From Zeimonas arvi (GTDB lineage Bacteria > Pseudomonadota > Gammaproteobacteria > Burkholderiales > Burkholderiaceae_E), in contig NZ_VDUY01000001.1 of NCBI RefSeq assembly GCF_008039575.1, positions 620,001 to 684,000 of the forward strand: a DNA stretch of 64,000 bases, in the 5' to 3' direction. A model generated the notes under the pieces. The model had not been told where the DNA came from. It saw only the letters and a list, made by a program, of their open reading frames with translations, and made no database searches. The position numbers were made by a program, and so were the translations under genes. Each line of letters starts with the position of its first letter. Position 1 is the first letter of the stretch. Shown piece after piece: positions 57,030-64,000 of the stretch.

Positions 57030-58175
57030 TCAGGCGGCCGACGCGAAGCGCTCCAGATGCTGGTCCACGTCGCCGAACTGCTGGGCGATCATGGTCAGCC
57101 GCTTGAAGCTGTGTGCCACCTTCATTTCCTGCGTCATGCCCATGCCGCCGTGCAGCTGGATGGCTTCCTGGCCCACGTGACGGCAGGCGTCGGACACCTT
57201 GATCTTGGCCGCCGACACCACACGCCGGCGTTCGGCGGCGTCGATCTCGCCGCGCGCGGCGGCGTCGACCCTGGCGGCCGCCAGCAGGCAGATCGAGCGC
57301 GACTGCTCGGCGCTGATCCGCATGTCGACCATCCTGTGCTGCAGGACCTGGAAAGTGCCGATGGGCACGCCGAACTGCTTGCGGGTCTTCAGGTACTCGA
57401 GCGTGGTCTCGTTGGCGAAACGCATGGCCCCGACGGCCTCGCAGCAGGCCAGCACGGTGGCGAAGTCGACCGCCTCGTCGATGGCCGGGAAGGCCCGGCC
57501 GGCCTCGCCGAGCAGCGCGTCGGCAGGCAGCTTCACGCCGGTGAAGCTCACCTCCGCCGCGCGCAGGTTGTCGATGGTCCGGTAGGTCTTCATCGAGACG
57601 CCGGCCGCCTTCGGGTCCACCACGAACAGGCTGAGGCCCGCTTCGTCGGCGGCGCCGCCCGACGTGCGCGCCGACACGATGAGCCGGTCGGCCATCGGGG
57701 CGTGCAGCACGACCACCTTCTCGCCGTCGAGCTGCCAGCCCTCGCCGGCCTTGCTCGCCTTCAGCTCGACCTGCGACAGCGTGTAGCGCGCGGTGCGCTC
57801 GGTGTGCGCGAACGCGAGCTTCGTGGAGCCGTCGATCACGCCCGGCAGCAAAGCCTCGCGCTGCGCGGCGCTGCCGGCGTTGGCGACCAGCCGGCCGCCC
57901 AGGACCGTGGACAGGAATGGCTCGACCACCAGGCCGGCGCCGATGGCCTCCATCGTGGCGATCAGGTCGGTGGCGCCGCCGCCGAAGCCGCCATCGGCCT
58001 CGGAGAACGGGATCATCAGCAGGCCCATTTCCGCCAGGCTGCCCCAGACCTCTGGGCTCCAGCCCTCGGCCGACCCGACGATCTTCTTGCGCGACTCGAA
58101 GTCGTAGCTCTTCTCGACCAGCCGGCCGACCGCGTCGGCGAGCTGCTGCTGTTCCTGCGTGTACTGGAAGTCCAT
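57030..58175 (-). CDS. Acyl-CoA dehydrogenase, small-subunit type (PimD-like)
   Basis: This 381-residue flavoprotein of the acyl-CoA dehydrogenase family begins MDFQYTQEQQQLADAVGRLVEK. Recognisable blocks are GLLMIPFSEADGGFGGG, LEYLKTRKQFGVPIGTFQVLQHRMVDM and AIQLHGGMGMTQEM. The FAD-contacting flexible strand is less conserved than in its partner. Together with the adjacent gene it resembles the two subunits of heteromeric enzymes such as pimeloyl-CoA dehydrogenase PimCD. The two genes are two bases apart. The true substrate is unknown. Confidence 0.85.
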   Translation of the reverse strand: MDFQYTQEQQQLADAVGRLVEKSYDFESRKKIVGSAEGWSPEVWGSLAEMGLLMIPFSEADGGFGGGATDLIATMEAIGAGLVVEPFLSTVLGGRLVANAGSAAQREALLPGVIDGSTKLAFAHTERTARYTLSQVELKASKAGEGWQLDGEKVVVLHAPMADRLIVSARTSGGAADEAGLSLFVVDPKAAGVSMKTYRTIDNLRAAEVSFTGVKLPADALLGEAGRAFPAIDEAVDFATVLACCEAVGAMRFANETTLEYLKTRKQFGVPIGTFQVLQHRMVDMRISAEQSRSICLLAAARVDAAARGEIDAAERRRVVSAAKIKVSDACRHVGQEAIQLHGGMGMTQEMKVAHSFKRLTMIAQQFGDVDQHLERFASAA

Positions 58176-58177
58176 GA

Positions 58178-59356
58178 TCAGAGTCCGAGTGACATCTTGG
58201 CGATGATCCCGCGCTGGATCTCGTTCGAGCCGGCGTAGATCGAGGTCTTGCGGAAGTTGAAGTAGCGCGCCGCGATCGAGCCCATGAAGTCGTCGAAGCC
58301 GTCGTAGTCAACCGGCCTGAAGCTCTGGGCCATCGGGCCGGCCACCTGCATCAGCAGCTCGGTGATCGCCTGCTGGATCTCGGTGCCCTTGATCTTCAGC
58401 ATCGACACGTCGGCGCCGATCTGGCCGGTGCGGCGCATCTCGTCGACGAACTTCAGGTTGGTGATCTCCAGCGCCATCAGCTCGACCTCGACGCGACTCA
58501 CCTTGTCTCGAAAGCGCGGATCCTCGATCAGCGGCCGGCCATTCTTGGTCGTGCGCGCGGCCATGTCCTTGAGCTTGAGCATCTCGCGCTTGGAGGCGCC
58601 GATCCGGCCGGTGTTCAGGCGCTCGTGGCCGAGCAGGTACTTGGCCACGGTCCAGCCCTTGTTCTCCTCGAAGACCAGGTTCTCGACCGGCACCTCGACG
58701 TCGTCGAAGAAGACCTCGTTGACCTCGTGGCCCTCGTCGAGCAGGATCAGCGGCCGAACGGTGATGCCCGGCGTCTTCATGTCGATCAGCAGGAAGCTGA
58801 TGCCTTCCTGCTTCTTGGCCACCGTGCTGTCGGTGCGCACCAGGCAGAAGATCCAGTCGCCGTAGTGGCCCAGCGTGGTCCAGATCTTCTGGCCATTGAC
58901 CACGTAGTGGTCGCCGCGGCGCTCTGCGCGCGTCTTGAGCGAGGCCAGGTCGGAGCCGGCACCCGGCTCGGAGTAGCCCTGGCACCAGAAGTCGTCGCAG
59001 TGGTAGATGCGCGGCAGGAAGCGCTTCTTCTGCGCCTCGGTGCCGAACTTCAGCAGCACCGACGCGCACATCGTGGGGCCGAAGGGCGCGATCGGGGGCG
59101 CGCCGGCGTAGGCGTACTCCTCCTCGAAGATGTAGCGCTGGACCGGCGACCAGTCGGTGCCGCCCCATTCCACCGGCCACGAGGGCGCGAGCCAGCCCTT
59201 CCTGGCGAGGATCTTGTGCCAGCGCACCAGGTCCTCTTTCGACAGCTCTTCGTAGTTGAGCACCTTCTCGCGCAGCTCGGGCGGAATGTTCGCCTGCAGC
59301 CAGCCCCGCACTTCGTCGCGGAAGGCGAGCTCGTCGGCGGTGTAGTTCAGGTCCAT
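58178..59356 (-). CDS. Acyl-CoA dehydrogenase, large-subunit type (PimC-like)
   Basis: This 392-residue protein has the acyl-CoA dehydrogenase motifs QGYSEPGAGSDLASLKTRAERRGDHYVVNGQKIWTTLG, which includes the FAD-binding W-T pair, and the C-terminal TSIYAGSNEIQRGIIAKMSLGL with the family GSNEIQR signature. It opens MDLNYTADELAFRDEVRGWLQANIPPELREKVL. It oxidises an acyl-CoA to the 2-enoyl-CoA, passing electrons to ETF. It is directly upstream of the smaller homologue, suggesting an alpha-beta heteromer. No other beta-oxidation gene is nearby. Confidence 0.88.
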   Translation of the reverse strand: MDLNYTADELAFRDEVRGWLQANIPPELREKVLNYEELSKEDLVRWHKILARKGWLAPSWPVEWGGTDWSPVQRYIFEEEYAYAGAPPIAPFGPTMCASVLLKFGTEAQKKRFLPRIYHCDDFWCQGYSEPGAGSDLASLKTRAERRGDHYVVNGQKIWTTLGHYGDWIFCLVRTDSTVAKKQEGISFLLIDMKTPGITVRPLILLDEGHEVNEVFFDDVEVPVENLVFEENKGWTVAKYLLGHERLNTGRIGASKREMLKLKDMAARTTKNGRPLIEDPRFRDKVSRVEVELMALEITNLKFVDEMRRTGQIGADVSMLKIKGTEIQQAITELLMQVAGPMAQSFRPVDYDGFDDFMGSIAARYFNFRKTSIYAGSNEIQRGIIAKMSLGL

Positions 59357-59388
59357 GACGTCTCCAGCGTTCGGTTCGCCCGAGAGTT

Positions 59389-59430
59389 TAACGCGGAGGC
59401 CCTGCCGGCTAACGCGGAGGCCCTGCCGGC
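59389..59430. repeat. 21-bp perfect tandem duplication
   Basis: TAACGCGGAGGCCCTGCCGGC (21 bases) occurs twice back to back at 59389-59409 and 59410-59430, in the gap between the acyl-CoA dehydrogenase start and the antiporter end. It lies upstream of the acyl-CoA dehydrogenase ATG (59356, minus strand), so it could alter spacing in that promoter region. Confidence 0.85.
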
Positions 59431-59458
59431 GCCGGCCGGGGCTGCGCCCGTCGTCCGG

Positions 59459-61156
59459 CTATCTGACCAGTTTCAAGCCAGCCTTCACCACCTGGCCGTC
59501 GGCGATCTCGCGGGCCACCAGCGCCAGGCCGGCCACCCTGACCTCGTCGCCCTCGACCAGCCGCGGGGCCAGGCTGCGCATGGTCTCGTCGAGGCTCTTG
59601 TCCGCGTAGTCAGCCGGGGCCTCGCAACCGTAAGCCGCGCAGACGTCGGCAAAGCCGGCCGAGCCATCGAGCACGAAATCGCCCCAGGCTGCCCGGCGCA
59701 CCGCGGCCTCGACCCGGGTGAACATCTCGGACAGGCGATCGACCTCGTGATCGGGCGCGACCAGCATGACAACGTCCTGCGGCTGCAGCGCGCCGGCCTC
59801 GGCGCCGTCCATCAGCCTGGATTCGCGCAAAACGCCGACCACCCTGACCCCGGGCGGAAAGATCAGGGATTCGAGCGCGACGCCAGCCAGCGACGAGCGC
59901 TCGCCCACCGGGAACTCGAGCACTGCAAGCTGGTCGTTGGACAGCGTGGGCCGCACCTGCGGCTCGTCGCGCGGCGGCAGTCCCACGCCGAATCGACGCG
60001 CCGCGAGGGGCACCGAGGCGCCCTGCAGGACCAGCGAGCTGAGAACCACCACGAAGGCCACGTTGAACAGCAGCTTGGCGTCCGGCACGCCGGCCAGCAG
60101 CGGGAACATGGCCAGCACGATCGGCACCGCGCCGCGCAGCCCCATCCAGCCCATGAAGCCGACCTCGCGCGGCGCGAAGGCGAAGGGCTTGAGGCAAAGC
60201 CAGACGGCGGCTGGCCGGGCCACGAACATCAGGAAGGCCGACACCAGCAGCGCCGCCACCACGATCGCCGGCATTTCGGACGGGCTGACCAGCAGGCCCA
60301 TCAGCAGGAACATGCTGGATTGCGCGAGCCAGGCCATGCCGTCCATGGCCTTGAGCAGGTTCTCGCCGGCGCGGCGAATCCGGTTGCCCACCACCAGCCC
60401 GACCAGGTACACCGCGATGAAACCGCTGCCGCCGACCAAGTTGACCAGTGCGAAAGCCGCCACCCCGCCCGAACAGAGCAGCAGCGCCGACAGGCCCTCG
60501 CCCACCTGCGCCCGCTTCATGATCCAGGCCATGACGCGGCCGAGCAGCAGCCCCAGCACGATGCCCAGGCCGAACTGCATCGCGAGCTGGGACAGCAGGT
60601 CCGCCAACCCGAAGGTCTCCGGCATCATCAGCGCCTGGATCATCAGCGTGGTCAGGAAGATCGCCATCGGATCGTTGACGCCCGATTCGATCTCCAGCGT
60701 GTTGGCCACCCGCTCGTTCAGCCGGGTGCCGCTGGCGCGCAGCAGCGCGAACACCGCGGCTGCGTCGGTGGAGCCCACGATGGAGCCGAGCAGCAGGCCC
60801 AGGCGCCAGTCGATGCCGAGCACCCAGGCGGCGAACAGCCCGACCGGCACCGCGGTCAGCAGCACGCCGGCCGTAGCCAGCACCAGCGAGGGCCTGAGCG
60901 CGATCCGGAAGGTGGCGAGCTTGGTGCGCAGGCCGCCGTCGAGCAGGATGATCGCCAGCGCCAGGTTGCCCACGAAGAAGGTGGTGCTGTAGTTGCCGAA
61001 CTGGATGCCGCCGATGCCGTCCTCGCCGGCCAGCATGCCCACCACCAGGAAGACGACCAGGAAAGGAATGCCCTGGCGCGACGAAACGGCGCCCAGCAGG
61101 ATGCCGGCGAACATGACCAGCGCGCCGGCCAGCAAGACCTGGTTGACTGCGTCCAT
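59459..61156 (-). CDS. Potassium/proton antiporter (CPA1, NhaP2/CvrA type)
   Basis: This 565-residue protein has 12-13 membrane helices of the CPA1 fold, with the ion-binding acidic residues in SIVGSTDAAAVFALLR and ANTLEIESGVNDPMAIFL (the ND motif). A cytoplasmic TrkA_C/RCK_C domain follows (about 400-480; VLEFPVGERSSLAGVALESL), then a CorC_HlyC-like end domain (VEGDEVRVAGLALVAREIADGQ). This order is that of NhaP2/CvrA, which exchanges K+ for H+ at the inner membrane. It is a monocistronic gene with the palindromic CCGGTTT...AAACCGG at 61225-61248 upstream. Confidence 0.9.
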   Translation of the reverse strand: MDAVNQVLLAGALVMFAGILLGAVSSRQGIPFLVVFLVVGMLAGEDGIGGIQFGNYSTTFFVGNLALAIILLDGGLRTKLATFRIALRPSLVLATAGVLLTAVPVGLFAAWVLGIDWRLGLLLGSIVGSTDAAAVFALLRASGTRLNERVANTLEIESGVNDPMAIFLTTLMIQALMMPETFGLADLLSQLAMQFGLGIVLGLLLGRVMAWIMKRAQVGEGLSALLLCSGGVAAFALVNLVGGSGFIAVYLVGLVVGNRIRRAGENLLKAMDGMAWLAQSSMFLLMGLLVSPSEMPAIVVAALLVSAFLMFVARPAAVWLCLKPFAFAPREVGFMGWMGLRGAVPIVLAMFPLLAGVPDAKLLFNVAFVVVLSSLVLQGASVPLAARRFGVGLPPRDEPQVRPTLSNDQLAVLEFPVGERSSLAGVALESLIFPPGVRVVGVLRESRLMDGAEAGALQPQDVVMLVAPDHEVDRLSEMFTRVEAAVRRAAWGDFVLDGSAGFADVCAAYGCEAPADYADKSLDETMRSLAPRLVEGDEVRVAGLALVAREIADGQVVKAGLKLVR

Positions 61157-61224
61157 GCAGCGAGATTCGAGGAGAGGCGGAACGGCCGGTGAGGCGGCCG
61201 CGGGAGGGGAGGCCGGAACGCCGG

Positions 61225-61248
61225 CCGGTTTTCAGAATATCAAACCGG
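61225..61248. promoter_or_regulatory. Inverted repeat upstream of the antiporter
   Basis: CCGGTTT-TCAGAATATC-AAACCGG is a perfect 7-bp inverted repeat with an AT-rich 10-base centre. It is about 70 bases upstream of the antiporter ATG (61156, minus strand) in an otherwise GC-rich gap. It could be an operator or part of the promoter. No regulator is suggested. Confidence 0.4.
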
Positions 61249-61288
61249 ATGTCCGCGAGACGATTTCGCCGGGGAATCCGGACGCGCA

Positions 61289-61316
61289 GTGACCGCGCCG
61301 TGACCCTGACGTGACC
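61289..61316 (+). promoter_or_regulatory. Three GTGACC repeats at 11-bp pitch
   Basis: GTGACC occurs at 61289, 61300 and 61311, each 11 bases apart, each preceded by C or A. Direct repeats with one helical turn spacing are the usual sites for OmpR/PhoB-type regulators. They lie 43-70 bases upstream of the small exported-protein gene at 61359. Confidence 0.4.
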
Positions 61317-61358
61317 CGCGCGGCGGAGGATCGAGGCTCCACCCCGCGGGAGAACGAC

Positions 61359-61583
61359 ATGACCGCATTCCTCTCACTGCTGGCGGCCGCGCTGATCGCA
61401 TCGGCCGGCGCCGACGCTGGCCGCGAACCGGCGCCGCCCGCGCCCGTGCCGGCCGGGCAGCCCGCCGGCGACCAGGCGCCCGGCCTGATCACGCCTTTCG
61501 ACGCCTGGGCCGGGCTGGACCCGGAACTCGTTCGCCTGCCCGGCGCCGCCGGCCCGGTGGATCCCTCGGCCGGTACGACCTAG
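61359..61583 (+). CDS. Small exported protein of unknown function
   Basis: This 74-residue protein has an N-terminal signal peptide-like segment (MTAFLSLLAAALIASAGADA) and a mature part rich in Pro, Ala and Gly (GREPAPPAPVPAGQPAGD), ending in a more ordered patch (ITPFDAWAGLDPELVRLPG). I do not recognise the family. A weak ribosome site (GGGAGAA) precedes the ATG. Its stop overlaps the opposing TVP38-oxidoreductase gene by four bases. The gene call rests on the signal peptide, start context and upstream repeats, and could be wrong. Confidence 0.45.
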   Translation: MTAFLSLLAAALIASAGADAGREPAPPAPVPAGQPAGDQAPGLITPFDAWAGLDPELVRLPGAAGPVDPSAGTT

Positions 61584-63793
61584 CCGCGCCGCCAGGCGTG
61601 AAAGCGCTCGACCCAGCGCAGCAGGCGCTGCGGCGCGTGCGCGCGCTTCCACGCGCCGGCCGCGTACTTGTTGGCCTCGGCCATCGTCGGGTAGACGTGG
61701 ATGGTGCCCAGGATCCGGTCGAGCCCGATCCCGTGCTTCATGGCCAGCACGTACTCGGCGATCAGCTCGCCCGCGTGGGCCCCGACGATGGTCACGCCCA
61801 GGATGCGATCCTTGCCCGGCGCGGTGAGCACCTTCACGAAGCCCTGCGCCTCGCCGTCTGCGATCGCCCGATCCAGGTCGTCGATGCCATAGACGGTCAC
61901 CTCGTGCGCGATGCCCCGCGCGCGCGCCTCCTGCTCGTTCAGCCCCACCCGCGCCACCTCCGGGTCCACGAAGGTCGCCCAGGGAATCACCGAGTAGTCG
62001 GCGCGGAATTTCCGGAACGGATCGAAGAGCGCGTTGACCGCCGCGTACCAGGCCTGGTGAGCGGCCGCGTGGGTCAGCTGATACGGTCCGGCGACGTCGC
62101 CGGCGGCATAGATGTTCGGGTAGTTGGTCTGCAGGAAACCGTTGGTCTCCACCGTCCGGCCGGCGCGCACGCCCAGGGACTCCAGGCCGAAGCCCTCCAG
62201 GTTGGCGGTCCGCCCCACGGCCACGAGCACCACGTCGAAGGGAATCCGCAGTTCGGCATCGCCATCCCGCGCCACCAGGGTCTTCCCGTCCTGCCCGATC
62301 TCGAAGCGCGCGGCGGCGTGGCCGGTCAGCACGCGGATGCCCTCCTCGGCAAAGCGCCGCGCCACCAGCTCGGACACCTCCGCATCCTCGCGCGACAGCA
62401 GGCGCGGCTGCATCTCGACCAGCGAAACCTGCGAACCGAATCGCGCGAAGGCCTGGGCGAGCTCGCAACCGATCGGGCCGCCGCCGAGCACCAGCAGGCG
62501 CTTCGGCAGCTCGCGCAGATCCCAGAGGGTGTCCGAGGTCAGGAAGCCCACTTCGTCGAGACCGGGAATCGGTGGCACGGTCGGTCGTGCGCCGGTCGCG
62601 ATCACGATGCTGCGCGTGCTCAGGCGCTGCACGCCACCGTCGCGCCCCGTGACCTCGACCTCCCAGGGCGACACGATCCGGGCGTTGCCCTCGATCACGT
62701 CCACCCCCAGCCCGGTGTAGCGCTCCACCGAGTCGTGCGGCTCGATCTGCCGCACCACGCGCCCCACACGGGCCATGACCTCGGCGAAGTCGAGCTCGGC
62801 CTGCGCGTCGCGAATCCCGAACTCCCTCGCGCGGCCGATCTGCGACAGGAGCTTCGCGGAGCGGAGCAGCGCCTTGGACGGCACGCATCCGGTGTTCAGG
62901 CAGTCGCCGCCCATCCGGTGCCTCTCGACCAGGGTCACTTTCGCGCGCACCGCGGCGGCGATGTAGGCGGTGACCAGACCCGCCGATCCCGCGCCGATGA
63001 CCACCAGGTTGCGATCGAAACGGCGCGGGCGCTGCCAGCGGGCATACACCCGGCGGGCCTGCGCGACTTCGACGAGCTTGCGCGCAAGCAGCGGAAACAG
63101 GCCCAGCAGCGCGAAGGAAAGCAGCAGGCCGGGCGAGACGATGCCCGCCACCGAATCGATGCTCGCCAGGCGGGTGCCGGCATTCACGTAGACCAGCGTG
63201 CCGGGCAGCATGCCGAGCTGGCTGACCCAGTAGAAGGTGCGAGCGCGCAGCGGGGTGAGCCCCATCAGGAGGTTCACCGCGAAGAAGGGGAAGAGCGGCA
63301 CCAGCCTGAGCGTGAGCAGGTAGAACGGGCCGTCCTTCGCGATGCCCTCGTTCACCGCGCGCAAGCGCCCCCCGAAGCGCGACTGCACCCAGTCGCGCAG
63401 CAGCGTTCGCGAGGCGAGAAAGGCGAGCGTGGCGCCGATCGTGGACGCGAACGACACGATCAGCAGGCCCCAGCCAAATCCGAAGACCGCGCCGGCGGCC
63501 AGCGTCATCACCGCGGCGCCGGGCAGCGAGAGCGCGGTGACCGCCACGTACGCGAGGAAGAATGCCGCCGCCGCGGCCAGTGGCCTCGCGGCCCGCCAGG
63601 CCTCGAGCCGGTCCTGCTGCGAAGCGATCGACTCCAGGCTCAGGAATCGATCGAGGTCGAGCCAGAAGTACAGGACAAGCCCGGCAGCGATCGCAAGGAT
63701 CACCGCCCGGCGGCGCGGAGTCACCGACCGGGCCGGCCCTCCTGCCGGCCGATTGACCCGGTCCGGCGGCGCGCCGCCCCGCGGATCCGTCAC
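61580..63793 (-). CDS. TVP38/DedA-type membrane domain fused to a flavin disulfide oxidoreductase
   Basis: This 737-residue fusion begins with a TVP38/TMEM64 (SNARE-associated) membrane domain, residues 30-245: [21 protein letters not shown], then [40 protein letters not shown]. From residue 258 it is a complete disulfide oxidoreductase: FAD fold [18 protein letters not shown], redox pair C298/C303 ([13 protein letters not shown]), NAD(P) fold [27 protein letters not shown] and the HVYPTMAE dimer-domain motif, in which the active-site His is kept but followed by Y-P. It resembles mercuric reductase-like proteins, but lacks the terminal cysteine pair. The electron acceptor is unknown. It overlaps the upstream gor-like gene by four bases. 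Confidence 0.88.
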   Translation of the reverse strand: MTDPRGGAPPDRVNRPAGGPARSVTPRRRAVILAIAAGLVLYFWLDLDRFLSLESIASQQDRLEAWRAARPLAAAAAFFLAYVAVTALSLPGAAVMTLAAGAVFGFGWGLLIVSFASTIGATLAFLASRTLLRDWVQSRFGGRLRAVNEGIAKDGPFYLLTLRLVPLFPFFAVNLLMGLTPLRARTFYWVSQLGMLPGTLVYVNAGTRLASIDSVAGIVSPGLLLSFALLGLFPLLARKLVEVAQARRVYARWQRPRRFDRNLVVIGAGSAGLVTAYIAAAVRAKVTLVERHRMGGDCLNTGCVPSKALLRSAKLLSQIGRAREFGIRDAQAELDFAEVMARVGRVVRQIEPHDSVERYTGLGVDVIEGNARIVSPWEVEVTGRDGGVQRLSTRSIVIATGARPTVPPIPGLDEVGFLTSDTLWDLRELPKRLLVLGGGPIGCELAQAFARFGSQVSLVEMQPRLLSREDAEVSELVARRFAEEGIRVLTGHAAARFEIGQDGKTLVARDGDAELRIPFDVVLVAVGRTANLEGFGLESLGVRAGRTVETNGFLQTNYPNIYAAGDVAGPYQLTHAAAHQAWYAAVNALFDPFRKFRADYSVIPWATFVDPEVARVGLNEQEARARGIAHEVTVYGIDDLDRAIADGEAQGFVKVLTAPGKDRILGVTIVGAHAGELIAEYVLAMKHGIGLDRILGTIHVYPTMAEANKYAAGAWKRAHAPQRLLRWVERFHAWRRG

Positions 63794-64000
63794 GCCGCCC
63801 TGCCCGGTTCGCGCGCAGGCAGCCGCCGAGACGGCTCGCGCATCAGGACGAACTCCTCGGCGGCGGTGGGATGCACCGCGATCGTCCGGTCGAAGTCGCG
63901 CTTGCTGGCGCCGCAGGTCAGCGCCACCGACAGGCTCTGCACGATCTCCGGCGCATCGGGTCCGAGCATGTGGACACCGAGCACGCGCCCGCTCAGGCCG
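63790..64000 (-). CDS. Glutathione reductase-like protein, C-terminal part (5' end outside window)
   Basis: Only the last 69 codons are in the window. They encode the dimer-interface domain of a glutathione reductase-type flavoprotein: [20 protein letters not shown], then the active-site His-Glu pair in [12 protein letters not shown] with the conserved REP following. The catalytic cysteines and cofactor domains lie beyond the edge. It would be cotranscribed with the overlapping TVP38-oxidoreductase gene. Trypanothione or mycothiol-type relatives cannot be excluded from the tail alone. Confidence 0.8.
   Translation of the reverse strand, partial: GLSGRVLGVHMLGPDAPEIVQSLSVALTCGASKRDFDRTIAVHPTAAEEFVLMREPSRRLPAREPGRAA

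Noticed and set aside
58625..61192. An 855-residue plus-strand frame opposite the acyl-CoA dehydrogenase and antiporter genes
   Set aside because: Gln/His/Arg-rich antisense translation with no motif; the opposite strand holds two clear families.

Overview
This is a high-G+C, gene-dense stretch of a betaproteobacterial chromosome, most likely from the order Burkholderiales. The housekeeping gene order (tsaE-amiC, mutL-miaA, purM divergent from an AI-2E permease, hda-HAD-pcnB-folK), the gene content and the strong GC skew at third codon positions all fit this. The assignment is inferred from recognisable genes, not from a database search. No rRNA or complete tRNA gene and no CRISPR array was seen.

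Layout. 1-4.8 kb is an accessory, partly decayed zone: the 3' part of a GGDEF-EAL protein, an open frame welded from pieces of three catabolic genes, a lipid-kinase gene, an FAA-hydrolase gene with its middle missing, an apparently intact hpaR-type MarR regulator, the tail of a P-type ATPase and a Uma2-type gene. This looks like the residue of a homoprotocatechuate-type catabolic cluster. 4.8-12.7 kb is one leftward operon: an RND efflux pump (adaptor, pump, outer-membrane channel), a TetR domain fused to a chalcone-isomerase-like domain, and xerD. 12.8-36 kb is mostly core genome: tRNA modification (queG, tsaE, miaA), cell-wall amidase amiC, mutL, gluconate/pentose-phosphate genes, tamAB, purM, hda, pcnB, folK, a deoxynucleoside kinase, a CNNM-type transporter and cspA.

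36.5-43.1 kb is a 6.6-kb mercury-resistance transposon of the ISL3 family. It is bounded by related terminal inverted repeats and an 8-bp T8 target duplication, and it sits in the U-tract of the cspA terminator. It carries merR divergent from merT-merP-merA. Its transposase gene is split by a complete IS21-family element (istA-istB) with its own 6-bp target duplication. Removing that element and one copy of the duplication restores the transposase frame.

43.1-57 kb joins arsenate and phosphate metabolism. arsC, the organoarsenical exporter arsJ and its partner GAPDH lie close to phoB-phoR and the pstSCAB-phoU operon. The arsR regulator that normally accompanies such genes is reduced to a stub. 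A sequence almost identical to the pstS Pho box (two 7-bp repeats with the same TTCG spacer) lies upstream of the GAPDH-arsJ genes. The most interesting proposal for this window is therefore that arsenate detoxification has passed to PhoB control.

57-64 kb holds a pair of acyl-CoA dehydrogenase genes resembling heteromeric enzymes, a K+/H+ antiporter, a small exported protein, a TVP38-type membrane domain fused to a flavin disulfide oxidoreductase, and the 3' end of a glutathione reductase-like gene cut by the window edge.
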